From Hymenochaete sp. R1 (lineage: Eukaryota > Basidiomycota > Agaricomycetes > Hymenochaetales > Hymenochaetaceae), in assembly GCA_019400425.1 (NCBI GenBank), contig JAFREE010000059.1, positions 62,001-126,000 of the forward strand: a DNA stretch of 64,000 nucleotides. Direction: 5' to 3'. This document shows, one piece after another, positions 47,840-59,336 of this stretch. The notes below the pieces were generated by a model. That model made no database searches and was not told where the DNA came from. It saw nothing but the letters and a program-made list of their open reading frames with translations. Made by a program: the position numbers and the translations under genes. How positions within the stretch are numbered: position 1 is the stretch's first letter; each line of letters starts with the position of its first letter.

Positions 47840-49708
47840 ATGCTAGGAGATGAAGAGGACGTCTTCGAGAGCGTAGCCTGGGAGACTCCTTCCGCTGGCT
47901 ATCATGCAGCAAGCACAGAGAACGAAGAGCCAGAACCTTCCACTTCTGTCGGACCTGGTTTCAGGCAAAGTACCGATCCAGAGGATGGTTCAGTCGAACG
48001 TGGGCCGCACGACCCGAAATGGGAAGGATACCTTATAACTAGTGTTCAAGATCCCGTGAAAGAGCTCCCGGAAACTAAAGACGCATACGTCTCGTATTTG
48101 GTCTCAGCGAAGGTAAGCAAGCTTAATATCGGCCTATTGCGTCCCGCCTCTGACGCGTATCCAGACCAACCTCCCTATCTTCACGACAGAAGACCCTTCA
48201 GCTCGAAGGCGCTTCCAAGACTTCGTTTTTCTCCGGGAACATCTTGGGAAGGACTTTCCTGCTTCTGTAGTCCCGCCGCTTCCAGAGAAGCACAGACTAG
48301 GTGAACAGTTTGTTCCTTGTGCATATGCATGGGTTGTGAACAATTCGTTACGCAGAGTACGTCACTGGAGATAGATTCAGCCCAGATTTCTTAGAAAAGC
48401 GGCGGCAAGAGTATGTACTTTGGCGATTCAGTCTCGAGAGGAGCTCAAGTTCCATCTAGTCTAGAGCTATTTCTCAAGCGTTTGTCCCGTCATCCGACTC
48501 TGCAGCGGAGTTCCTTAGTGCGAGCTTTCTTTGAGTCTTCAGAATGGGTACGTACCAGCATTTTTTCGAGCCACTTATATGTCTTTCCTCACGGACTTGC
48601 ATAGCGAGTCACGATGCACCAGCACGTAGCACATCCTCCCAGTGGATCTGAGCCTCACTCAGGTGTTCTGGACAATATTTCCGATACTTTACTCAATGCC
48701 TTTGCCAAGCTGAGGAAACCCGATGAACGCTTTCTTGCAATGCGAGACGGTGTTGATAAGTCAGAAGAAGGATTGCATTCGTCGGAAAGACTGTGGAACA
48801 GGCTTCGGTCTCGTACAGGAGGTGAGCCACTCCTCGTTCTCTTCATTCTTCAATGCTTCGTGTTTCTGAGGCTGAAGAGATGGCAATCCTGAATCGAATG
48901 GAGAAGACCTCGCATCCGACTACCACGATCTCGCTGTCGCCGTCCAAGGTCTTGGATTTTTGGAGTCGGGCATTACAGACCCTCTCAACCATTTCTCGAA
49001 TACCTTATTGGAGTTCTCGGCTCTGCTGCGGAATAACGTGCGAAAGTTCCAGTACTACTCACTTTTGATTTCTTATATTGTTTTAGACAACTGGGACAAC
49101 AGACCCTTTCCTAACTCAACTACGCTCGCTCATCGCGTACTCTCACGCACACCGTGCCGTTCTAAGACTCCGAGATCAGAAACAACTCGACTTCGAAGAA
49201 TTATCAAACTATCTATCAGGTGTCACACTCGAACGAGACAGACTATCAGCTATCATTGCTGGCAAAGCTGGCAGCACTGGCCTGGGCCTAAGCGCTTACC
49301 TTCGTGACAGAGTTGATGCTTTGCGTGGAGCAGACGACGATCGGACTCGTGTCGAAAGGATGAGAAAGCTCGATACTAAGATCAAAGAGGTATGAAACCT
49401 CATGCTTCACGTATTGCAGTTCTGAGCTCATGGATTTGCAGCTACAAGATGCAGTTACCACTGCTCATGAAACTTCCGATGCCTTCAGTGATGAGACGCT
49501 AAAAGAGCAGATCATCTTCCAACGCGCGAAGGAGACGGAGATGAAGGAGATGCTGGGATCCTTAGCGGACGGTCAAATTGACATGTATAAACAGGTGCAT
49601 TTTCTCTTCTGCGATAATGACCATATATGAATCTGATCGTACCGCCAGGCTATTGATGAATGGGAACGTATTATACCAATCCTCCAACGCATACGTGTAG
49701 ACATTTGA
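47840..49708 (+). CDS. SNX4: Sorting nexin Snx4/Atg24
   Basis: Nine exons (47840-48112, 48165-48300, 48356-48410, 48460-48547, 48605-48821, 48880-49037, 49087-49389, 49442-49594, 49649-49708), 480 aa. PX-BAR protein binding PI3P on endosomes, used in recycling and selective autophagy. The PX domain spans about residues 60-175. It holds YLVSAKTNLPIF, the RRRFQDFVFLREHL phosphoinositide-binding stretch, PPLPEKHRLEYVTGDRFSPDFLEKRRQDLELFLKRLSRHPTLQ and RAFFESSEW. The remainder is a helical BAR region (LAVAVQGLGFLESGITDPLNHFS; LRSLIAYSHAHRAVLRLRDQKQLDFEEL). Exon 4 needs the acceptor at 48458-48459 to restore QDLELFL. Length matches fungal Snx4 (about 420-500 aa). Confidence 0.92.
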
Positions 49709-49848
49709 GATTTCCTCACTGATACCGATGCACCATAGTATTACTAGTTAATCCGTTGGCCTCTTTTTTTTTATTGCAATATGGACACTTTGACATGGAA
49801 AAGGAAGTAACCTCAATACGGCAGTCATAATGCGAATAAATTAGGATA

Positions 49849-52800
49849 TTAAGGACGGAAGGTACGATCGTAATCATTCTTCCAGTCGCTGAACCCGCGG
49901 AAGGGAATCTCGCCACATAATCTTCGAGTTATTCTGTGCATCTCGTCGAGAGACTGTATAATTTGGTATACCGCAGATACGCCTGCAATTAAGGCATTAA
50001 TCAAGATAATCTTTCGGATGAACAGACAGCGACTCGTACCGGCAGAGAAATATATGAACTCCAGTGACGTTGCGCGTTCAACATAACGACCCCCGTCATC
50101 CTCTTCGTGTTCATTTCGTTCCCTGTGTGCCGCCATCCCGTGTGAGTGATGATAAATGAGTCGGTCCAGAAGTGATGTTGGCATGATCTGATGTATTGGT
50201 TCTCCCGTTCTTAGAGATTGAGAGATGAGAGCGAAGACTGCCATGATATCAGTGATCTTTGAAAGCGAACATGATTAATTCACAAGAACAAGTATCAGGA
50301 CAATGAACTCACGAAATTGGGGTTAAGAACAACGGTCCTTCGAGTAAGGGATGTTCTCCAGACGGGGTCGAGATGCTGTAGAGCGTTTGCTAACTGGAAT
50401 GGATTTGAGTTTATGATTGAATCCATGATGAGATCGAAGGCCTTTACCTGTCCAAGGGCAGCAAGCATGTCACCCTCCTGCTGAAGAAGATTCCTATACT
50501 CTTCTGCTGGCCAAGCGCCCGTTATACCGCCTTCAAACTTGGCCATGGCCGTTGACACCTGCATAGCTTGCAGTTGCTCGACAAGAATTAGTGCCCGTTT
50601 GCGGAGCCGCGGCGCCCATTTATTCGTAACCGTCGGTGCAAGAGAAGGAGCAGTGGCATCTTTGACTTCATCAAGCACCTGCGTACGAGATGGCACATCT
50701 TGCTTAGCCTCCTTGTCTTCGCTTATCCATATGGAAATGAGTGATGAATATAAGCTTGCGAGCTCAGAGATGAAGGATGCATGTTGCATGCGAACGGCCT
50801 TGCGCCCTGACGTTGGAGGTATCATCATCACTACAACAGCTGCGCCAAGACCGATCATCACTAGTACGAATCGTTTCCAGGCGATAGGCCACCCGATACC
50901 CGGAGAGTGAATAACAGTGAGGTGTCCGTCAACCCACGAGTAACCGACAATAAGTGCAAGTGTCGCCTGATTTGGAACATTTGCTTACATTACACAGATC
51001 AAGAATCGAATACGTACGTTGAATAGAATGAGAGGCTGAAGAAGGCTCAACGGTGCGTTGATTCTTGCGAATACGACGGGGATAAGTACGACGCCGAAAA
51101 TGGCCCCTACACCATAAGGATTACCATTGCCACTTCCGCTACCTAACATGCTGCTTAGTAACGCTCAAAGGTATAGATGTTCGTCGTACCTATATACCAC
51201 ACGACAAGACCCACGGCGAGTCCGATGATAGTGCCGAGAGTACGAGTGATCATGCTGTTCATTCATTAGCTCGAAATAAACTCATGAAAACACGAGACTG
51301 ACCCAAATATTTGATCGGAAGCATACACATTGAGGGTCGTCTGTGCCATGATTAGTGCCCTAACATACAAGAGTGAACCTATTAATCAAGAACAAAAACT
51401 CTAGACTTCTTACCACATCCCCTTTTCCACATAATAGAACTCTGCAGATGAACGGATGACAGCTGGAATCCAAAGAGCTATAGAGACAAATGTGTATTTC
51501 GCAGCAAACTTGTGACAATTCAGATTAAGTCGTCGAGTTAATAGGGGAAAACATACCAATGCTTCCGGTGTCTTGGTCCATTTATAAATACCATGCATTG
51601 TATTCATGGCCCTCTGGAATGCATTCGTGGGAGGACGGCTGTCCGGATCGAGCCCTTCAAAACGTGTAATTAATGATTGAGTCAATAAAGGGCGCAGAAC
51701 TTACTATACGGTTTGACTTCTTCCTCTTCATTCTCCTCAATCTCTATTGCAGCATCCTCCCCAAGACCTCTCTCAACTGAGTTTCCTCTGTCTCGCCTTA
51801 AGATGACTTTGGCTAAAGCCCGAAGTCCGCTTGGAGCCCAAAGACGTGTTTTATGACGCTTGTGCGACGTCTTTTGAACGATTTCAAGTAATTCAAGAAG
51901 TGCATCGACCGAAACAAGTAGCTGCGCAGAGAAAGACGATGCTATAATGAGCGAACGTAAAGGGAGTCGGGCTCTCCATTTCCTATCGGCGTCCGCGGCT
52001 TTTAGAAGAGGCATGAATGGCTGCGTGGGTGCCAGGCGGCCTTCAGCTCTGTATAATTCTGCACAGGACCGTAGGCGTTCAATTGCAACATTAAGAGCCT
52101 CCTCTGTTTCTCGCACATGCTGCGAGTTGCGCCTCCAGCGAGTTGAGTTGGTCTCAGTGATGAGAGCTTGAGCGGCAGCAAGAGAATTGACGCAAGCTGC
52201 ACGTAGGTTTGCAGTCGAATCGCTCAACGGAGGTAGTATGTCTTGAATTCGTACCCCGTGTTCGCTTTCTGCATCTATACGGCGAGAATTGAGCTGTCTA
52301 ATTAACTCCGTATCGCCAGCGACCTCTTCCGAAGTATTGAAATCGCTATTACCATCGGCTGAAGAGCTGGGGAATGAACGAGGAGCGCTCTGGGATGATG
52401 GCTGTCCTACAATCAGACGAGGAAAGGAATAGAAGCCCCCAAGACGAGTTACAAGGGTCAAAAGCGGCTCTTCCAGATCCTTCGCATCACTGCCATTCCA
52501 CCTGCCCCAACTAAACTCGGCATTGATCAACCCACTCTTGGACTGCACTAGAGAACAATCAGTATGGTAAAAGTCGAAGTAAAAGTATATAACTACTGAC
52601 AGTCACGCATGATCAATATCATAGTCGTTCGTTTCTCTGTCCCACGTGCGACTAGCTTTCCTTCGTCGGCAGCCAGCCCTTCAGGAGACATTTCGAGGAA
52701 GGGACCAAGCATTTCGCCATACTCTTTCAGCTCACCCAAAAGCTTTGCGACGATCGTCAAGTATTGATGGCTCATCGTTTCCGGGAATATAAAAACGCAG

Positions 52801-53813
52801 CATACGAGCCCGATAGCCATGTAACACGCAACGGAAATGAGCATGGAAGATAGGATGGTGTACTGAGTGTTCGGGAAAAGCGGACCAAAGGACTAAAATC
52901 ATGTGTGTGAGTATCAAGTCTCGAAAGAAGGAGCAACCATACTCACGCAAAATATATCCAAGAATATCTGGCCAAATATGAAGAAGAGCACTAGACGAGG
53001 GCGGTATGCTCGCCCGACCGCAAAGAGGAAGGAGAAGGCTCCGAACATGACGCCATAAACCACAGACGACCTAACAGGACATTTTATGGCACATTCAAGA
53101 GTATTGCAATTTGGTGAACTTACCGCCAATCCAAGAACACACCCTGGAAGATCTCCAATGCGAATGCAGCGTCCGGGTTCGCAGCGGTAGAGGCCCTGGA
53201 CGCGTAAACCAGATGAGTAATTCAATTTCTAGCGCCGCTCAGATAACATACGTTTGCACTGCTGCCTCATACGTTGACCGAAGAAGTACCACGTCCCTTG
53301 CAGATGTAGCTGCTTTCATCGTCGCTGCCCCAAACGCCCATCCGAATAGCATACCAAAAACCATGAGGGAAATAGCCTGGATATTGCATGCGGTAAACGG
53401 TAAACTGACATGACCCTGGCTTAGACGTATGGTAGTACTCACAAAGAAGAACATTTGCACGGGCATATTTGGCGGCAGCATGAACGAAGCTAGCATTGAA
53501 AAGAAAGCTCTGGATACGCAGGACGTGAGCCAAAGATCAGCAGATCCAAACGACGACACACGTACGCGTTTCCGAGAGTTGTCAAAGATTTGTTAGGCAA
53601 TATGAGGATGAACGACGCGAAAGACGAAATCCAGCACCGAACGAGCATCTTCCATGATCTTTTGCTCTTCAAGTTTTCCGTGATCCATACTGGCAGCTTG
53701 TCCATGGGGCGCGAGACGAAAGATCTCCGAGGCCGCTCCGTGGAACTCGGATTCGAACGCGTCTGTGAATCTTTCTCGACCTCATTGGGTTTCTTATCTC
53801 CCAGCTCATTCAT
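49849..53813 (-). CDS. ArAE-2/DUF2421 family membrane transporter
   Basis: Sixteen exons (53813-53566, 53509-53443, 53415-53252, 53195-53124, 53070-52947, 52892-52601, 52547-51705, 51654-51557, 51508-51414, 51359-51303, 51254-51190, 51142-51018, 50966-50448, 50393-50313, 50256-50040, 49982-49849), 1066 aa with exact frame. Two halves, each with about six membrane helices (first: FILILPNKSLTTLGNAAFFSMLASFML onward; second: FAAKYTFVSIALWIPAVIRS onward). They are separated by a long soluble helical region (about residues 330-620). This is the layout of the fungal putative ER/plasma-membrane transporter family (ArAE_2_N plus DUF2421, Brefeldin-A-sensitivity-like). Members relate to aromatic acid exporters. 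Substrate is unknown. Acidic EENEEEEVKPY ends the linker before the second membrane half. Confidence 0.87.
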
Positions 53814-54216
53814 GGCGCCGGGTAGAGATTCTGCTAGCAAGAGAGAATTTTGAGCGCAAAGATGGCCGGTCGCTGAGAGCTCGTCGTTTTAAAGCGAACC
53901 ATAACCTCGGCTGGCAACTCCGGGCAAGTACATCACTGTATCAAGTCCACTCGGGTCGCAGGTTTCAGTCCGCCCGCTTCCGGATCGGCGGTGGCTATGA
54001 AATCGCTTCGGCGTCGGACGCGATGACCCGATCTTGCTTACGTTCGGTCAACACGATTGCTTGCGACCAAATATTAATGTAGGAAAGGACGACATGCCCA
54101 AGTAGAAGAATTATGACAAACAATTGATATGAAACCAGCATATCATTTACTTCTCTACTACGCTAGTCTATTTCTACTGTTCTATATTATCACTTGTCAT
54201 TGCTTTGTTAGCGAGC
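53814..54216. other. Intergenic region
   Basis: A 403-bp gap upstream of the transporter and downstream of the first mini-dsRBD gene. I see only AT-rich 3' flank and promoter-like DNA. Confidence 0.45.
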
Positions 54217-54642
54217 TTAATTACTCTTTAAAGATGTCAGATGCTTCAACAGCGCTTCACTGGCCTTTTCCTTCGCCGCTTTCTTAGTTTGATCCTCCAC
54301 CGTGCAAAAGACTTTGTCGTCAACTTCCGTAGGAAAGAGCATTAGAAATGTTCGACTTTTGGGGAGATCCAAAAGCACAAGTAGACTTACATTTAATAGT
54401 ACACACCCTCTTCAGGCTAGCACGAGGGCCTTTCTCGTATTCCGCATAAGTCACGCGATGTTCCCATTTCTTTCCCTGCAAAACTTCGGAAGAACATCAA
54501 TCACGATTGTTTCTGATAAAACCGGACTTATTATAGCTTACAATTGTTAAGTTCTGTTGTTTTACCTGCGTCCGGGACTTCGACGTAAGCAACATCGACT
54601 TGGACTTTGAACAATCGACAACTACTCACTCGGGTGGGACAT
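54217..54642 (-). CDS. Single-domain dsRNA-binding protein, copy A
   Basis: Four exons (54642-54630, 54565-54542, 54483-54391, 54323-54217), 78 aa, found only after splicing; too fragmented for plain open-frame scans. The whole protein is one double-stranded RNA-binding domain. Helix 1 is TTELNNFLQGKKW, the beta strands contain HRVTYAEYEKGPRASLKRV and CTIKFDDKVFCTV, and helix 2 is the basic TKKAAKEKASEALLKHL that normally contacts dsRNA. Exon lengths are 13, 24, 93 and 107 nt. Copy B at 55394-55856 has the same exon phases and an identical 24-nt second exon length. There is no enzymatic domain. It could buffer dsRNA, assist RNA silencing or be an inactive regulator; the sequence does not say which. 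A TATAAAA lies 76 nt upstream. Confidence 0.72.
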
Positions 54643-54717
54643 TCCAAAGTCTTCGTTAGAGCGTAATGGATAAGACTGAAAGATATTGATGATTATAAAT
54701 GCAGAAACTCGTATCCC

Positions 54718-54724
54718 TTTTATA
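54718..54724 (-). promoter_or_regulatory. TATA box candidate for mini-dsRBD copy A
   Basis: TATAAAA on the minus strand about 76 nt before the ATG at 54642, supporting a transcription start just upstream of the tiny first exon. Confidence 0.5.
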
Positions 54725-55393
54725 CCTTACTCTCTGGCCTGAAAACACAGAGATATTCTACAGAAGAGCTTCGCCATATCATGTTTCAACCTGTTTCAAT
54801 CTGTTTCAATCTGAAGTAGATGACAGGTGTCAGTTTGCGTCGCCCTGAAAGTTTTGACCATAAATGCCAGACCAGCGTGAAGACCGGATGCCCGATCACA
54901 GATTCTGAGCATGTCGCGAGTCAAGTTTGCTTGTCGTGAAGGCTAAGTTTAAGTAGTCAATCAGAAGGTAGTTCGCGGAGAGGGGAACGTACCTGCTTCA
55001 TAACCCTCGACAACCTATTGAAGACATCTTGAGAGGTTTCAGAGACCATTAAAAATAGATACTGCACAGCTACGAATCTCGAGACAGATGAGTACAGAGC
55101 AAAGTGGTGTGCAAAAAAGAGACCATTTGAATACTTAGATTCTGGCCTCAAGGCAAACCGACCGGAAAGCCCGGAAAAGCGTTCTGTTCATCCAAGGAGC
55201 GATTCTGTACTCACTGGTCTACTCTGACCATATCTTCAATTAGGATCCACTTGCTTGTGCGAGACCAGCCTTCTTGATCTACGAAACACGTTTGTGGTAT
55301 TCGTGGCGCCCGTATAACTCCATGGGTGGGGCAGCAGCATAATTATTAGAATAGATCACCGTTCTTATTATAGCTACCGACGTTATTCGATAT
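54725..55393. other. Spacer between the two mini-dsRBD genes
   Basis: About 670 bp. I looked for a third dsRBD copy on both strands and found only a doubtful fragment near 55250-55320 (-). The minus-strand open frame at 54957-55151 has no recognisable content. Confidence 0.4.
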
Positions 55394-55856
55394 TCACGGG
55401 TAAAGAATATGGAGATACTCCAGCAAAATCCTGCTGGCCTCACTCTTGGCGTGGCTTTTGTTCGCATGCACTCCTTTACAACCAGGTATTTCGATCCCAT
55501 CCCCTGTTCAAAAGGTTCGAAAGAACTGCATCAGTACGCCAACTCTAGCTCCACCGCATGTGAGGGGCGCGAAGACACACACGTCGTTTGTACGGTCCAT
55601 ACGTGGGCAGCACGAGGACCACTCTCTTCTTCTCTGTAGTCTACGCGGGAGACCCATGCAAGACCGCCTTTTCCTTGGAGCCCTGTCAGAAAAGCCGAAG
55701 TTGAGTATTAGCACCGATTCTAAGCGAAATAAACGAGTACTTGCAGTTGTTGAGTTCAGCTGTGTAGTCTTTACATTCGAAGAGATAAAACGTCAGTATT
55801 TAAGGAGGGACTTGAAGATCGGGTCACTTGCTATGCTCAATCTTGGGCTTGGGCAT
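55394..55856 (-). CDS. Single-domain dsRNA-binding protein, copy B
   Basis: Four exons (55856-55832, 55768-55745, 55682-55581, 55503-55394), 86 aa. Again one dsRBD: helix 1 YTAELNNWLQGKG, strands with LAWVSRVDYREEESGPRAAHVWTVQ and TTWDGIEIPGCKGVHA, helix 2 NKSHAKSEASRILLEYLHIL. The GPRA turn and the ELNN(F/W)LQGK start are shared with copy A, as are the exon phases and the 24-nt exon 2, so they are paralogues from a tandem duplication. Introns 1 and 2 appear to use GC donors (gcaagt), which is why a standard gene finder could miss the gene. The first exon (MPKPKIEH...) is the weakest part. Helix 2 has lost some Lys relative to copy A, so RNA affinity may differ. Confidence 0.6.
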
Positions 55857-56685
55857 GACCGATTGCTAGGAACCAGCACGTTCCTCAAAAGTAGAGAGAA
55901 AAAGAGGCGTATTCTTGAGCTAACTTTTTCACGGCCCACCTCTTATACTCCAGCCTAGGCTAAAAGGCATACGACTGTGACCTGAAACAAGAAAAGGTCA
56001 CTCAAAGAATGGAAAAAATATCTGATCGGTTTTGAGTTTGTACACCCAGGATAAAATTAGGTGCCGTTCTAGCCCCGTTTTACGTGGAATTTGTGTCACC
56101 ATGTGTGTGAACATGTAAGAACGAAGGATGACGAGAACTAAACAAGAGTAGAAAGGCTGGACCGGTATCAAATATATTCGCCTTTATCCTGGTCCATCTG
56201 ACCAGAAGAGGTGCGAGTTGAGGCGCGTGTGCGCACGCCCCAGCAAACAAGACGAAGCGAGAGGGTCCGTGGTAGATACCAACCGTTTGGGGTTTAGAAA
56301 ACACCGACGAAGAAAATGCCCTTGATAGAACCGCACTGGTCCCAAGTTGAAAAAGGCTCGGGCAATTCCACTCAGTTAAATCGGAGTGAGGCGAAGATGT
56401 AGCTGATAGCCTTGATGCGGCCTAATGAAGACCGGGTCTTAGAGGCAAAAGACATCGCTGACATCCGTAGTGTTTCCTGGAACTTCGGCGCCGGAGGTCG
56501 GGTAAACAGAACTTAGCGGGAATACCAAGTTTCGCGGAATAGTTTCTGTAAGTATACATATGATTAGTACCCAACCGCGTTGGCGGCGTCGACATTGACA
56601 AGATGATATCGCTCGTTATAGGTAAACCTGATTTCCGCTACACCTCCATCGTCTACTTTCTTCATATATTCTATCCCTTCAACAT
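55857..56685. other. Intergenic region
   Basis: About 830 bp between mini-dsRBD copy B and the 3' end of the ADCK2-like gene. An open frame of about 46 codons at 56704-56564 (-) could be a further C-terminal exon of the kinase gene, but its phase does not match the visible donor. Otherwise I see nothing. Confidence 0.4.
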
Positions 56686-59013
56686 CTATACGTTCGGAAC
56701 CAGCCTAGTAGAGAAATCAGATTCAGCAGACGCGATCACGAAACAAGTCAACGTTCATACCAGTCATATCTAATAAGTTCGTCCAGGTCAATGATTGCGG
56801 ATGAGGCAAACTGACGAGCTTCTATCCATACCCAGAGCTTGAAGATATTAAAAATTGAGCTTGCGTCTCGAAAATGGTTTTTGAAGTGACCTGCCTTCAA
56901 ATAAGCCCCGAGGTTGCTCCTTGGTAACTCCTTCACTGCATCCATGGATTCCTGCGCCGTCATCTGCCTACCAAGCTTGCGCAGAATTGGCAACGCGCTC
57001 TTGAAGAGGTCCAGATCCGGATTCAATTGACGTCCGATACCTTCGAGGAGAAGGACCGAGAGCACCGTATTGACGAAGTCACCCTCAAGCTTAACGTGAT
57101 GTTCTCGCACGGCGAAAAGCACATCGGTCAAAATGTCTGAGATCTTGATCTGGCCAAGGGAGAAGGTCTTGCGTTTGACGCGTAAGACGAGGTTCTGCAT
57201 GCGTAGGGCGAATGTATTGGGGTCGATGACGAGTTGAGGCGTCCGACAACGCTCGACCATCAATTGCCCGGTACGGTAGCCATCGAATTCCGCAATGGCC
57301 CGAAAGAGGTCTAAGAAGTTCCGGCGGTTCTTGTCATGTAATGTTGTGACCAAACCTGTATCTAGAAAAACGATTTCTGGTAAATACCCTTCCTCCGACA
57401 AGGTCTGCAATTCAGCGCGCCAAGACTCCGGATTGGTTTTGAGAGTTCGCAGCTTGTCGACGATGTCATCGTCATGTGTAGAATCCAATTCGGGGGGATG
57501 CAGAGGATCCTCCGGCTGTTTTAATCCCCAGAGAGATGCCCACATTCCCTTGAGAAGGAAGCGAGTCGTTGGTTTGTAGAATTTGATCATGATATTTCCC
57601 GGGTGAAGGTCAGAATGAACGAAATTGTCAAGCAGCAACATATTTAAGAACGCGTCAAGTCCTAACTCTGCAAGTTGCTTGTCAAAGGGTCCCCCACCGT
57701 TAGCGAGGAAAGCCTCCAGTGGCAGGGCATTTTCGTACTCCTCAACCAAGATGTCTTGACTTGAGAACAGAGTCAACGGTCGAGGAAACGACACCGACGA
57801 TTTACGTTGACCGAAGTTCTGCTCGAAAATACGGAGGTTCTTAGCTTCGTGCCGCAAGTCAAGCTGCTCCGCCATCATCCCACCGAACACATCCACCTCC
57901 TCGGGGAAAGACAGCCATTCCATCCCTGGGAAAATGGTGATGCACCGAGCGAAGAACTTCATAATCCGTAGATCTCGGGAAATGTTCTTGTCGACACGAG
58001 GATGGAGGACTTTGATCGCAACGGAAGCCGTTGGGACGGATGGAGGAGGGTCGAAGGGACTAGCCGGGTTGAGAGCAGCAGATCCTTGTCTTCGAGGACG
58101 TTTTGGGTTGAGATAAGACGGTGGAATAAGGTCTTTCTTGAGTGTCGCACGGTGGACCTGGGCAATTGCACCAACACCGATTGGGGTTTCGTCAAACTCT
58201 TCAAAGACATCCTCGAACGGCCTCTGGAACACCCTCTCAATGACTCGGCGAGTGTGTCCTATAGAATGTGGATGCCCGCTTGAATGCAGAGTGCCCATCT
58301 TCGAGCAGAGTTCCGCAGGAAACAAGTCTGTTCGACTCCCAGCCCACTGACCGAGCTAAAATGAGCAAACAATGATCAGTACACAAACTAGGACAAGTAA
58401 AGACTGCTTCACACACCTTGGTGAATGTTGGCCCTGCACGCTGCAATGCAGCCACCAATAGATCGTACCACCATATAGCACCCTTCCGTTCTCCGCCCTT
58501 CTTCGGTTGCACCTCTCCAAACAACAACGCAGGGGCGGTCAAAATGACCGGGAAGAATATTATGAAAAGATGCGCGAAGCGTCGTGCGGTGAGTATAGGT
58601 TCCCAGATCCATACAATCACAAACTTCCGGACGCGGGACAAGATAGACCGGTCCTCTTCATTCGGAGAGTTGATCGTCAAAAGTACTTCTGGAGCAGATT
58701 CATCTGAGTCGTCGGGCTTATCTGCTTGAATAGGGATGAGCCTCGGAGAGGCGAAGATTGTACTGAGCAGGAGAGGTTGCTGGGGTGAGAGGAAGAAGGT
58801 CAAGCCTCCTGTCGCCGGGATTGCCCATAAAAGGCGGTGACCGAAATAACGACGAGGAGGCTTTGCACGAGTAAAGAACGGCGTGAACGACTTCTGCCTG
58901 GGGAAGCTCGAAGAGAACCTTAGCCCCTGGTGAGTCTGTTTCAATGGTCGGTGCTGGACGAAGCGTTTGAGGGCGGCCGACGCATTGGTGGACGGTTTGT
59001 ATGACGTCCACAT
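56686..59013 (-). CDS. ADCK2/Cqd1-type UbiB family atypical kinase
   Basis: Three exons (59013-58417, 58355-56761, 56704-56686), about 736 aa; the last exon adds only six codons and is uncertain. UbiB/ABC1 proteins are protein-kinase-like ATPases of mitochondria and chloroplasts. Residues 1-60 are Arg/Ser/Phe-rich, as in a mitochondrial presequence, followed by membrane segments (LLWAIPATGGLTFFLSP; LFIIFFPVILTAPALLFG). The family's KxGQ motif appears as TKLGQWAGSRTDLFP, split by intron 1. The Ala-rich loop is VGAIAQVHRATL, the ATP-binding Lys lies in ASVAIKVLHP, the catalytic loop is FVHSDLHPGNIM and the DFG-equivalent is FLDTGLVT. The long insert between the last two (about 80 residues) and WAGSRTD point to ADCK2/Cqd1, implicated in coenzyme Q distribution, rather than Coq8. 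Confidence 0.9.
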
Positions 59014-59336
59014 TAAACGAGAAGTAATTATATGGAAAAAGGAGGCATGAACGCACAGTAAGGGAAGAAGTACTATGTATATAAGGACGAGAGTTCGTGC
59101 TGCGATGCTCTTACAAGTTCAAGGAGTAAACAGACGTTCTGCAAACTTAGATTATGTAAGGCGCGCTTCGCATTATTCGTGTCATATTAAACATCATCAT
59201 ACATCATTGGTTACTGATAATTCACTGGGTATCAACTAAGCCGCCATATAATACCAAGATATGAAATCAAGCACAAAGTAAGTTCCCTGGCAAAATTTAA
59301 ACAATAGCTAGAAGTGTACGTTAATATTTTGAGAGG
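59014..59336. other. Intergenic region
   Basis: AT-rich 323-bp gap. It may contain a short last exon of the LEA-like gene near 59290-59270 (-), if the GT donor at 59350 is used; otherwise I see nothing. Confidence 0.4.

Noticed and set aside
54957..55151. Possible third mini-dsRBD copy in the spacer
   Set aside because: Neither the ELNN start, the GPRA turn nor the basic second helix could be found in any frame.
55446..55958. Plus-strand open frame of 170 codons
   Set aside because: It is the antisense shadow of mini-dsRBD copy B, whose spliced product is a recognisable domain.
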